Source: Lithodes maja (Eukaryota; Arthropoda; Malacostraca; Decapoda; Lithodidae). From it: DNA of 64,000 nucleotides. The stretch is taken from NCBI GenBank assembly GCA_037953745.1, contig JBAKBP010003207.1, positions 1 to 64,000 on the forward strand, written 5' to 3'. The notes below the pieces were generated by a model, which saw only the letters and a program-made list of their open reading frames with translations, was not told the origin of the DNA and did not search any database. The stretch's first letter is position 1. Every line of letters begins with the position of its first letter. The position numbers and the translations under genes are program-made. Below are positions 47,966 to 57,197 of the stretch, one piece after another.

Positions 47966-49772
47966 ATGGAGGATTTCTGTAGAACAATACACAGAGACGT
48001 AGCTTCACATATCCTAGAGAAAGGTACCCTGAATCCCGAGAAAGCTGCCACACTCGCTGATGAATATGTCTTAACTCGCAAAGTAGATCCGGACAGTAGA
48101 GCGGGCGGAAGTAGAGGGAGCAGCTACCACCACCACCCCGAGTCACCAAGGTCACCGACCCCTGTCAATGCTGCCACCCAGGCGCCGAAAATTTCACCTC
48201 AAAAGTGGAATGAAAAGCCATGGCAGCCCCCTGCTTCTCTTACCGGTGGCGGAAGTAAGAGGGAGGTAGCGTGCTCCTACTGTGATAAAGCTGGTCACGT
48301 GGAACGTGATTGTTTCCTTAAACTGAGGCGTAAGGGCGCGTGGGAGAGGCCTACGGCAGATGTCAGTAAAGCTGAGTACATGAGGGACTTTAAATCTGTA
48401 TCTACGTTCTCCATTCTGGGAAAAGTCGGTGTGAGTGAGGAAGAGGAGGAGAAGGAGAGGAGAAAGAGAGCTGATGCACTTGCTTTCTTTGTGTCGTGTG
48501 GATCTGTTCGTAAGAATGATGAAGTTAAGCATGTGAAAATCTTGAGAGATACAGGTGCTGCACAAACGCTCATGAGGACGAAGGTGCTGGAGAAGTTTGT
48601 GCATGAGGGAAAAAGCATCCTCATTCATGGTGTGGGCGGTCAGCTGTCTGTGCCACTCGTGACTGTTGAGCTTAAGAGTGAGCTCGTAAATGGGAGGGTG
48701 ACTGTTGGACTAGTGGATGAATTGCCAGTGCCAGGAATTGACCTGTTGGGAAATTATTTAGCCGGGAAGAAGGTGAGTGTTTCTCCTATCATTGTTTTCA
48801 GGCCTACTGATTGTGCTGTAACCCGGCCCATGTCTCATAGAAATAATGGGATGAATGTGGAAATGGAGAAAAAGAGTGGTGTTGCAAGTGTACCAGGTGC
48901 GCTAGATGGCCCTAATGAATGGGGACTAGGGAAATTGTTCTCGCTAGCAAAGAGTGATGTTGCAAGGGTGCAAAGTGTGTTTGAGGGCCCTGACGAGGTA
49001 GGGCTAGATGAATTATTCTCGCTAAATGATGGTGTGAGAAAGGATGATGGTGTCTCAGGTGAAAAGTATCTGCCCAGTGTGGGCCCATGTACTAATCACA
49101 AGGAGATAGAGCAGCCGAAAGTGAAGGAGGCTGCAGGAAATGATTCGATGTACGGTATAATCAATGAATTGCCTATGCACAAAAATTATCCTCTTGATGA
49201 TGTAGCAGAGGATGATAAGATGTTGGAGAGTGTCCCCCGGAATGCTTCAAGCCGGACAATGGGAATGAAATGTGACGTGGGCGTGGCGGATGTGGAGCCT
49301 GTCAAGCAGCGGCCGTGCCGAGTCAACCCCGAGAGAGCCAAGGTGACGCGCCAGGAGGTCGACGACGAGTTGCTACAAGACATCAGAGAGCCACGCCAGA
49401 GTGAATGCTCCTCCACTGTCACTCTCATAGATAAGCCAGGTGGGTCAGCAGGGTTTTGCATTGATGTTAAGAAAGTCAATGACATCACCAAGAGTGACAC
49501 TTTCCATTTGCCTAGACTTAAGGAATGTATTGAGCATGTGGGGCGTGCCAAGTTCAAACTGGTTGGGGATGTAAGTGATTTGGGGACGGGGGCAGTCTTG
49601 TTGCTAGGTGATGATCGTAAGGTAAAGCATCCTGTGTCTGGTGACAGCCAGAATATCAACTTTGTTCATAATGCTTGCAAGGTGGAGTTTGTTCTTGCAG
49701 GAGTACCACCTCAATATCATCCATATTCCAGGGAAATGTAATGTCATTGCTGACCACCTGTCCCGCATGTAA
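47966..49772 (+). pseudogene. gag-pol: Gag C-terminus, protease and collapsed RT/RNase H of the gypsy derivative
   Basis: The frame 47915-49741 resumes gag after the LINE: MEDFCRTIHRDVASHILEKG, then zinc knuckle C-x2-C-x4-H-x4-C (CSYCDKAGHVERDC), then a retroviral-type protease start (LRDTGAAQTLM) with active-site DTG and a GIDLLGN flap-side segment. The next ~190 residues match nothing I know. They are followed by the RT entry (STVTLIDKPGGSAGFCIDVKKVND...FHLPRL), which is joined directly to RNase H (DLGTGAVLL). The last RNase H box (NVIADHLSR) is read one frame over and stops at 49770-49772. Integrase, the RT catalytic box and most of RNase H are deleted, so no active polymerase could be made. 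Confidence 0.85.
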
Positions 49773-49828
49773 AAAATGTTTATGAATGCTTAAATTTGTC
49801 GCCACAAATTTATTTTTAAGGGGGAGGG

Positions 49829-50823
49829 TATAAGGGAGCAGCGTGGTAGCAGAGACGGAGGGAGGAGAGAGACAGGCGACCCACCTTAATCTACATCGAT
49901 AGCGGCTGGTGTCCAGTGTCGCAAGCACCACCCGTGGGAGTCTATGCACGTGGAGCATGTAGGCGTGGGAAGATCTACATTTCCCACGACAGGAGGCCTT
50001 TATCTGACATTCCGTGTGACTCTGCTGTATGGACTAGTGTGACACCAGGTTCTTGCCGAAAATAGAGCTTGGGAAGAGATGTGTATAGGGAGGGAAGAGT
50101 TGAGAGTGAGTAGCTGTTGGAGAGCCCGACGAGGCAGAGGTGGGAGAAGCGCGGAGAGCCCAACGAGGCAGAGGTGGGAGAAGTGCTCCTGTTCACGCTG
50201 GTCTGGGTACACCCCTGGACATGCGTGACGTGTTGTCTGCTGGTTTGTGCGTTAAGACAAGTAGGTAGTGCACTGTTTTGTCCTTTGAAGGGGAGATGAG
50301 ACAGCATTGGTGTATTATTGTGTATGTGTATCGAGCCCTAGTGTTGTGAGGAGCTCTGAGTTTCATATGGTGTGTAACGAACACTGATTAGTGTTCTAGA
50401 GTGCACACGTTCTCCTAGCGTGTTAACTGGTGATACTACATGGTATCATATATTGGTCTGTGATTGGGTGTGATTCAGTTTGCTGTTCAGTGTGCTAGGT
50501 GTTGATTAACTGTTCTTCAAATGTTCTTTTTGTGTAGTGTTCATTCCTTGTAATGAGTGCATTTACTCGAGGCCTTCACTCGGCGCTTAGCCCATTACCA
50601 TTCTTTGCCGTGATTAACTGAATCATCATGCTTATCAACCTGTTCGTTTCCCTAGTTATTAGTAATTATAATTAATACGAAAATTAGAAGTGTTTAATAT
50701 CATCCTTCTTCATTAATTTGTGATTTTCTGAGACATTTACCCTTTTGGCCTTCTGAAACGCAACAGCATGCTAGTTGCCCTTGCTTGAATTTTAATCTCT
50801 TGGGTTCAGCATTGTAAGATCGT

Positions 50824-50827
<4 letters not shown>
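49829..50827 (+). mobile_element. 3' LTR of the gypsy deletion derivative
   Basis: Starts TATAAGGGAGC (first TG changed to TA) after the polypurine run TTAAGGGGGAGGG and ends GATCGTAACA, followed by (TA)n. It carries a tandem duplication of a ~33-base segment (GAGAGCCC(G/A)ACGAGGCAG...) near 50123-50190 not found in the 5' LTR, and lacks a few bases near 50370. Otherwise the two LTRs are nearly the same, so insertion is recent. Confidence 0.93.

Positions 50828-50882
<55 letters not shown>
50828..50882. repeat. (TA)n microsatellite
   Basis: Pure TA tract directly after the 3' LTR; the far-side remainder of the tract interrupted at 41444. Confidence 0.93.
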
Positions 50883-50885
<3 letters not shown>

Positions 50886-51263
50886 ATACCAGGTTTTCAC
50901 TGGGGTTGTATTCACTAATTACGTAGGCTCTTACTCGACTGGGGAAAATGAGAACAACACGAACACAAGTACGAAGGCAATAGAGGATAATATAACACAA
51001 TACAAACATAGATTGTTCTTAGTCGACAAGAACATATGATTACAGGTACAATGTTACATCAGACATGGATAGGTAATTATGTAACAGCACGATCGAGGAT
51101 CCACTAGGCGCCTCAAGGGGGAGATGTTGGGCAGGTTCCGACGGTCTTTGAAGATGCGGCTGCGTTGTACACCCAACGGCGTCCTGGTCCATGGCGGTGA
51201 TCCTACCGTGTGACGGTAGTAGAATTAGTGAAGACTTCCTTGAGTATCTTCTGAAGAAGTTGG
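50883..51263. other. Unassigned DNA, possibly an LTR edge
   Basis: Begins TGTTATACCAGG right after the TA tract, which looks like an LTR start, and contains no coding frame. No partner copy is visible in the window, so this stays a suggestion. Confidence 0.35.
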
Positions 51264-51678
51264 ATCTATCTATCTATCTATCTATTGCCCGACGCCGCGA
51301 TCCCCGAAGGGGTAGCCACGAACGAACCCCCCCCATGCACCTCTGTCCCCAGTCAGTCGATGCCCCTCCCCCCAACCAGCACCACCTTCGTTCATATACT
51401 TCCTCGCTCCATCCTTCCACCTCTCTTTCGGTCTACCTCTCCCTCTCTGTCCCTCCACCTCGCTCTCGTACACCCTCTTAGTCATTCTGTCGCTTTCCAT
51501 ACGTTCCATATGGCCGAACCATCTCAAGTTGTTCCTTTTCACACTTTCCAGCACATCTACCTCCACACCACACTTCCTTCTTACTGCTTCATTAGTCTGT
51601 CTATCCCTCCATGTAACTCCGCACGCAATTCTTAAGTAATTCATTTCCATTGCTCTCATTCTTGGTCTCTCAACCAAC
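51264..51678 (-). pseudogene. RTE-like LINE, 3' part of a copy split by a gypsy insertion
   Basis: The minus strand reads the RT C-terminal region (VERPRMRAMEMNYLRIACGV, NNLRWFGHMERM, RGRGRPKERWKDGARKYM), open from 51677 to a stop at 51282-51284. The 3' tail is (TATC)n on the plus strand at 51264-51286, i.e. (GATA)n. The 5' continuation is found at 61637-61835, on the other side of the gypsy element. The sequence is close to the copy at 5285-5680. Confidence 0.88.
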
Positions 51679-53488
51679 TGTTACGGCTGGATCGGCAATA
51701 CATATTCGGGATTCTTGATCGTAGGACAGAAATGGCTTAAGTGACAACGACACGCTCGATTCCAGTCCCAAATACTATATGCTCCAGACAACAAAAGCAC
51801 CAACGCCCTACAGAGTTATCGTCTACGGTAACGAGGTACCTTAACTCGGCGAAAGTGTACAACAGGGGTAGGCTATGAGGCTAAACTCCCTCAGACATTT
51901 ATAGGTTACGTTATTACTAAAGAAATGCAATACTCAAGAAACTACGTTAATATTAAGCCTCTAATAATGTAGAATAGAAGCAGGCTAAAGGTATGACAGT
52001 GAAATGCTAAATGACAAATGTACACGCCTACTTGAAAGCGTGTGCACTACAATAACTGTCCCCTACTAACATGCACTAGCATGTAGCATACAAGATGTTC
52101 ATGATCCAGTAGATACCTAATAATACACATGGGAGGAACATAAATAGTAGTCACTTATTATAATAATGAATCTATACTTGGAATAACTAAAAGGTTGCAG
52201 GCAACAGTACTGCACCGGTAGCCTACTACCGCATAGGCTACTTCGCTTCTCTCACTCTGTCTCCCCTCCGAGTCCGTATGCGCCCTACGCAACAGAACTC
52301 CGGACACAGCAGCAAAACGACAGTGCAGTTAATTGATACATGAAAGTATTAATAGTGTTGTCTTGTGTGTGAGTAATGTGTATTGTAAAGGGTTACATAC
52401 ATATACTTAAAGAGAGCTGCAATGCATAGTAAAATAAAGATATATCTCACTCATCATCCCCATGTGCTCTAGCTAGCAGGCCAAGTCACAGGAACAACGA
52501 GTCCCAGCACCGAAAGCGAGAACCCAGGAGAAGACTGTAGAGAACACAAGGACAGATAAATTACGTTACTCTACTATACCGGCACTACGAGCGAGCTGTA
52601 GTCTCGGGTACTACACTCGCTCCTGGCTCGGTAGGCAAATCAAGGCTAAGTCCTCGTCCCTCTACAGACAACTCCTGGGCATGGTCGGGCTCTTACACAT
52701 GGCACCAGTCTAGTCACAAATGGGATGATGAGCGGGGCATATAACTCGTGAACATGTAGAATGTTCACCAACTATCCTCATCAAGAAGATCGCTGTTCAC
52801 ATTAACCCCTTAAATCTAATACATGTAAATATATGCTTGTCCTAAGAGTAATACGAGAGGTGAGTGCTGAAACTCCTTTAGGACCTCAAGGGAAGGTTAT
52901 GCATTTAAATAGAGAGAAGAATGAAATGAGAGTAATGTCGTCAGAGAGAAAGAGTGCAACAGTGAGAAGTTGGGAGAGAGGGCAAGGGATGTTAGAATCT
53001 CAAAGGTTCTAGGCAACCTGGTCATGGAACACGCAGCCAGCCTCCAGGCAGTGTGCTGTACGACAACATGGGCCCAGCCCAGGCAGCGTAGGCAGGCAAC
53101 AATGGACTACCAACCCTGTCGCGCCTAGCTATAAGCGCAGGGCTGCCAACCAGTCCATACGTCTGGCAACCCACCCGGCCGGCAGCGTGGCGCGTTGCTA
53201 CCCTCTTGCTCTGAAGCCTAACTCACTCTCTCTCTCTGAACTCCCATTGTCTCATCTATCAACTTCTCTATTGATACTACATATTAAATGGAAGGTCTCG
53301 ACATGGCTTAAAACAAAACCCACCACTGGTTAGCACATGACGAGACCTTTGCAGAGATACAAAGAACATAGTTATAAGTTGTCACACTCAATATACATTG
53401 CGGCTGACGGTAGCCAGATCACGGGCGGTACAGTCGAGTACCAAGGAGTACAATCAGGTTGCGTTGCAAAGCACTGGGGTGCGTCACA
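51679..53488 (-). mobile_element. 3' LTR of the complete Gmr1-like element
   Basis: 1,810 bases, ends TGTTACGG...GCGTCACA on the plus strand. It retains the empty TTAA (52407-52410, in ATATACTTAAAGAGAG) that is filled by element A3 in the other LTR. It contains no gene. Confidence 0.95.
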
Positions 53489-53776
53489 GCCCCCCCAAGA
53501 TTTTAGATAATCGACCTTAGAAGCATTATCAAAATCTGACAGGCAACCAACCGACCTGCTACCCTCAGCTGCCACTAATTGCAAAAGGTGCACAACAACT
53601 GAAGTGTGAATTATACATAAAACACAATATCGCATGCATCATGCTACAACAATAAAGACTTACAAAACTAAAAAAAAAGAAAGAGTTTTCTCGTTTATTT
53701 TATTGTTTTATAATCTTTTTGGACGGCGTTATGATAGCCTAATTTTACTCCTGCTCAACCCACACACCGTGCACGA
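53489..53776 (-). other. Polypurine tract and 3' untranslated region
   Basis: Begins GCCCCCCCAAGATTTTAG on the plus strand, i.e. a G-rich purine tract on the element strand immediately inside the LTR, the likely plus-strand primer. The remainder to the pol stop is non-coding. Confidence 0.75.
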
Positions 53777-54796
53777 CTATCTTGGATCATCAACCCTTGA
53801 TAGACAATCTGCTATCACGTTCTCACTCCCGGCAATATGCTGAATGTTGAGATTATACTCTTGGAGCATTAGGGACCACCTGGTCAACCGCATATTCCGA
53901 TTGTGAAACTGATTTAGGAATTTCAAGGGATGATGGTCCGTATAAATCGTCACTACCGGGCCGTAGGCTGGAACATAAACTTCGAAATGTTTGAGCGACA
54001 AAACGATAGCCAGAAGCTCCTTCTCTATAGTCGAGTAATTCCTTTGTGCCGAATTAAACTTGCGAGAAAAGAAGCTCACTGGGTGTTCCAAGCCCTCGGA
54101 ATCAGTCTGCAGTAACACTGCCCCGGCACCCACACCGCTGGCATCAGTCGCCAGCTGAAAACTCCTGGAGAAGTCTGGGGCCCTCAAAATCGGATGTGTA
54201 CACAGCAGGTGCTTGACTAGGTCGAAAGCCCTCTGACACTCCGCAGCCCAACAGAACTTCACTGACTTCGACAGTAGATCAGTTAACGGTGCTAAGACAG
54301 TAGAGTATCCCCGGATGAAGCGCCTATAATAGCCTATCATACCTAGGAACCACATGACCTGGCGCTTAGTGGTGGGCCTGGGAAACATATTGATAGCCTG
54401 TATCTTGCTCAGGGGGGGGCACACCCGGCCTAACCCGACCACAAAGCCAAGATACTGCACAGTAGCCTTTACAAACTCGCACTTCCTCAGGTTCACCACC
54501 AGCCCAGCATTGTGCAACTTCCCAAACAGGGTCTCTAAGTGCCTTAGGTGATTTTCAAAATCGTCATCATACACTATCACGTCATCAAGGTAGACCGTGC
54601 AGTTAGGGATTTCGTCACAAATATAGTTCATCAGGTTCTGAAACGTGGCAGGTGCGTTCTTAAGCCCATAAGGCATTACGTTGCATTGGTAGGTCTTGCC
54701 ATCTACCACAAAACCACAAACTTGCTTAGCTCGGTCCGACAGGGGTACTTGCCAGTAGCCTTTTACAAGATCAATTTTAGTAAGGTACTTTTGCAT
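53777..54796 (-). CDS. pol: Gmr1-like pol, reverse transcriptase and RNase H part
   Basis: 339 residues that continue the frame of 54777-57197 after a one-base change in an A-run near 54790. RT palm: the first catalytic aspartate is in TKIDLVKGYW (D9) and the YLDD box is at 69-72 (NCTVYLDDVIVY). RNase H follows with D218 (ATDASGVG), E260 (EKELLAIV), D287 (YTDHHP) and D330 (VIADCLSR). The protein stops nine residues after the last box, directly before untranslated DNA, so RNase H ends pol. Nearly all residues match the element at 26400-28459. All catalytic residues are present. The role is to copy element RNA into DNA and remove the RNA strand. Confidence 0.95.
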   Translation of the reverse strand: MQKYLTKIDLVKGYWQVPLSDRAKQVCGFVVDGKTYQCNVMPYGLKNAPATFQNLMNYICDEIPNCTVYLDDVIVYDDDFENHLRHLETLFGKLHNAGLVVNLRKCEFVKATVQYLGFVVGLGRVCPPLSKIQAINMFPRPTTKRQVMWFLGMIGYYRRFIRGYSTVLAPLTDLLSKSVKFCWAAECQRAFDLVKHLLCTHPILRAPDFSRSFQLATDASGVGAGAVLLQTDSEGLEHPVSFFSRKFNSAQRNYSTIEKELLAIVLSLKHFEVYVPAYGPVVTIYTDHHPLKFLNQFHNRNMRLTRWSLMLQEYNLNIQHIAGSENVIADCLSRVDDPR

Positions 54797-57197
54797 TCCC
54801 TATCTTGTCCACGCTGTCGTCAACTCGAGGCAAAGGGTAAGGGTTGGTAGTGGTCAAGCCATTTAGCCTACGAAAATCTATGCAGAACCGCACCTTGCCG
54901 TCAGGTTTTGGCTGCAACGTGACGGGTGATGTCCACTTCACATAACCTTCAGTGATCATCCCTCTCTCAACCATGTACTTTAACTCCTCCCGTAAAGCTG
55001 GCAACTTTACCGGGGGCACACGGTAGGGCACTGACTTGTAGGGCACATTATCACCGACGTCCACGTCGTGCGTTACCTGAGTAGTGAGACCTGGGTGTTC
55101 GGCGAAAACAGAGGGGTATGACCTGAACAGGCCTAGGACAGCAGCACCCTGGTGCTCAGGCAGGTGACTTACAGCTTGCCTAGCCTCTTGTTCAGTATTC
55201 CCCGCCCACTGTTCCGCGGAAATAACACAGTCCCAGCTATCCTCCTCAGCAGCATGACTGTCCCCACCTCCTTCTCCACCTTGGCCGCTGCAGGCCAGCA
55301 CAGGGACAGTGAGAGGCTCTGAGGGGCGTCTCACATACTCTTTCATGAGGTTAACATGACATAACTGATGTTTTTTCCTACGGTCAGGTGTTGCAACGAG
55401 ATAATCAAGGTCGGACAGTTTCTTAGCCACCACATACGGCCCAATGAACTTGGCAGAAAGGGGGTGTCCAGGCAAAGGTAAAAGCAACATTACCTCCTGA
55501 CCCACCGAAAACTCCCGAAGCTTCACCTTGGCGTCATACTGGTGCTTCATGACCGCCTGTGCATTAACCAAGATATTACCTGCCGCTGCCATGCAACCTA
55601 TAAGTCTCTCCCGGCTCTCAAGGACATATTTAAGTACAGACCCCGGCTTCTCTTCGCCCTCCCAGATCTCTTTCACCATACTTAAAGGTCCTCTCACATT
55701 ATGGCCAAAGACTAGTTGATTTGGACTGAACCCCAGGCTCTCTCCTGGGACTTCACGTGCAGCGAACAGAACATACGGCAGACCCAAATCCCAATCAGTG
55801 TCATGTTCTGCACAGTAACAGCGTAGCATACTCTTCAGGGTCGAGTGCCACCGCTCCAAGACTCCCTGACTCTCGGGATGGTAGGCTGACGACAGTACAG
55901 AACATATACCGTGCAACTGAAGGGTTTGCTTGAACAATTTGGATGTAAAATTGCTCCCCTGGTCTGACTGCACCTCACGTGGAAATCCATAACGGGAACA
56001 GAACAATAATAAGTTTTTAACAACTGCCTTTGCCGAGCCGTTTCTCATGGGGTATGCGTCCGGGTATCTCGTAGCCACATCCATGATTGTCAACAGGAAT
56101 TTATTGCCACTACTAGTAGGCGGGAAAGGGCCAACCAAATCTACTACAACTTTGCTGAACGGAGGCCCGGTGACAGGTATGGGAAACAAAGGTGCCTTCG
56201 GGATTGTCTGGTTAGGCTTCCCCGTTGTCTGGCAGGTCGCACACCCAGCCACCCATGCACAGACATCAGCCTTGACCCCAGGCCACCAGAAAAACCTGCC
56301 CAATGCCGCCAATGTTTTTGTTACCCCCAAATGACCCGCCACCGGCACATCATGCGCCAGACACAATAAGGACTCTCTATACTTATTTGGAACAACCACC
56401 TGGTCTACTACCCTCGCACCGCCCTCCCACTTCGATTTGGGGTCTAGAAATCTGTGGTACAATATCCTGTTGAGCCTAAAGAAATCTCCCGGCTTCGCAT
56501 CCCCATCTTCCTCCAACTCTATGGCACCATTGCTATAACGAGCTAGGCTAGCGTCTTGCAGCTGCTGCTCACTAATGTCCCCGGGCGTCAATGCATCAAG
56601 ATGGTTTTGTAATAAGACATTACCCCGGCTAGTAGGCTCTACTGCCTTAGTGGCTCTCGCTACAGCTCTTGCCTCACGCGAAGTCTTACCCAACTCTGCC
56701 TTGTTACACACCATATCTGGGCCAGAGTCAACTCCTGTGTTTATTATAGGTCCAAGTACCGAATCACCGAGAAGTGCAGCAGAATCAATGTCCCTTTTCC
56801 TGCCCTTAGCAACCTTCTCCTGATCCTTCCTCCACTGTCCCCGAGGTTGAGTGCTAGGCTGTGCAGGAGCCGCAGAGCGAGATCGGGTTACCACACAGGC
56901 CATCTCATCCTGTTGGCACCTCCCAACCCATTCCCGATTCTCACCATCCACGTCGGCCGCCCTCTCGGCAACGACTAAAGGTGGAGTCCCGGAAGTGGGC
57001 ACCGCAAAGTCGTTGCCGAGAAGAAGGTCGACGCCCTCAACTGGCAAACACTCAACGATCCCTACATCCAGCTCCCTGCACACCTCTCCCACTCTCAACT
57101 CCAACCTCACAAGTGGGTATGACCTTGTAGCATTTATACCCTGCACCACAACAACTCTGGCCGCATTTATCGGTTTCCCTGTGAAGTTCCTCAACAA
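54777..57197 (-). CDS. pol: Gmr1-like pol, protease remainder, integrase and RT N-terminus
   Basis: 806-residue frame. Residues 1-68 are the rest of the aspartic protease (VDLLLGNDF). After a linker comes integrase: zinc module H282/H289...C319/C322, catalytic D353 (VVDLVGP), D412 (SDQGSNF) and E448 (GVLERW), with 35 residues between the last two, then a GPY module (GPYVV, ~586) and HVNLMKEYVRR. RT begins after ~700 (VKWTSPVTLQPKPDGKVRFC, ~753-772) and the frame ends at 806 in an A-run slip, continuing in 53777-54796. The GPY module and RT sequence are gypsy-like, so this is a gypsy pol with integrase moved ahead of RT and not a copia element. Integrase inserts the DNA copy and the protease cuts the polyprotein. 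Confidence 0.95.
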   Translation of the reverse strand: MLRNFTGKPINAARVVVVQGINATRSYPLVRLELRVGEVCRELDVGIVECLPVEGVDLLLGNDFAVPTSGTPPLVVAERAADVDGENREWVGRCQQDEMACVVTRSRSAAPAQPSTQPRGQWRKDQEKVAKGRKRDIDSAALLGDSVLGPIINTGVDSGPDMVCNKAELGKTSREARAVARATKAVEPTSRGNVLLQNHLDALTPGDISEQQLQDASLARYSNGAIELEEDGDAKPGDFFRLNRILYHRFLDPKSKWEGGARVVDQVVVPNKYRESLLCLAHDVPVAGHLGVTKTLAALGRFFWWPGVKADVCAWVAGCATCQTTGKPNQTIPKAPLFPIPVTGPPFSKVVVDLVGPFPPTSSGNKFLLTIMDVATRYPDAYPMRNGSAKAVVKNLLLFCSRYGFPREVQSDQGSNFTSKLFKQTLQLHGICSVLSSAYHPESQGVLERWHSTLKSMLRCYCAEHDTDWDLGLPYVLFAAREVPGESLGFSPNQLVFGHNVRGPLSMVKEIWEGEEKPGSVLKYVLESRERLIGCMAAAGNILVNAQAVMKHQYDAKVKLREFSVGQEVMLLLPLPGHPLSAKFIGPYVVAKKLSDLDYLVATPDRRKKHQLCHVNLMKEYVRRPSEPLTVPVLACSGQGGEGGGDSHAAEEDSWDCVISAEQWAGNTEQEARQAVSHLPEHQGAAVLGLFRSYPSVFAEHPGLTTQVTHDVDVGDNVPYKSVPYRVPPVKLPALREELKYMVERGMITEGYVKWTSPVTLQPKPDGKVRFCIDFRRLNGLTTTNPYPLPRVDDSVDKIGNAKVPY

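Larger units (their letters stand above)
41445..50827 (+). mobile_element. Gypsy deletion derivative with two LTRs, carrying a CR1 LINE
   Basis: LTR pair (41445-42418 and 49829-50827), primer-binding site, gag with zinc knuckle, a protease motif, then a collapsed pol that jumps from the start of RT to RNase H fragments. No integrase and no RT catalytic box are present. A 4.4-kb CR1-like LINE lies antisense inside gag, so the element without it is about 5 kb. It sits in (TA)n on both sides. The last coding block before the LTR is RNase H (ADHLSR), which fits a Gmr1-type parent. It must have moved, if at all, using proteins from another element. Confidence 0.9.

Noticed and set aside
47915..48155. 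A separate gene starting at 47915
   Set aside because: The first ~17 codons lie in the LINE leader; homology with gag begins only at about 47966, so this is gag resuming after the LINE.
41445..50827. An endogenous retrovirus with env
   Set aside because: No envelope-like ORF with a signal peptide and membrane segment was seen in any of the gypsy elements, so these are treated as retrotransposons.
50883..51263. A new LTR starting TGTTATACC
   Set aside because: Only one edge looks right; no second copy, no matching end and no internal element were found.
53777..57197. A Ty1/copia element, because integrase precedes RT
   Set aside because: The integrase has a gypsy-type GPY module, the RT reads YLDD with gypsy-like flanks, and the RNase H continues in gypsy style (TDHHPLKFL). 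This fits a Gmr1-type gypsy better.
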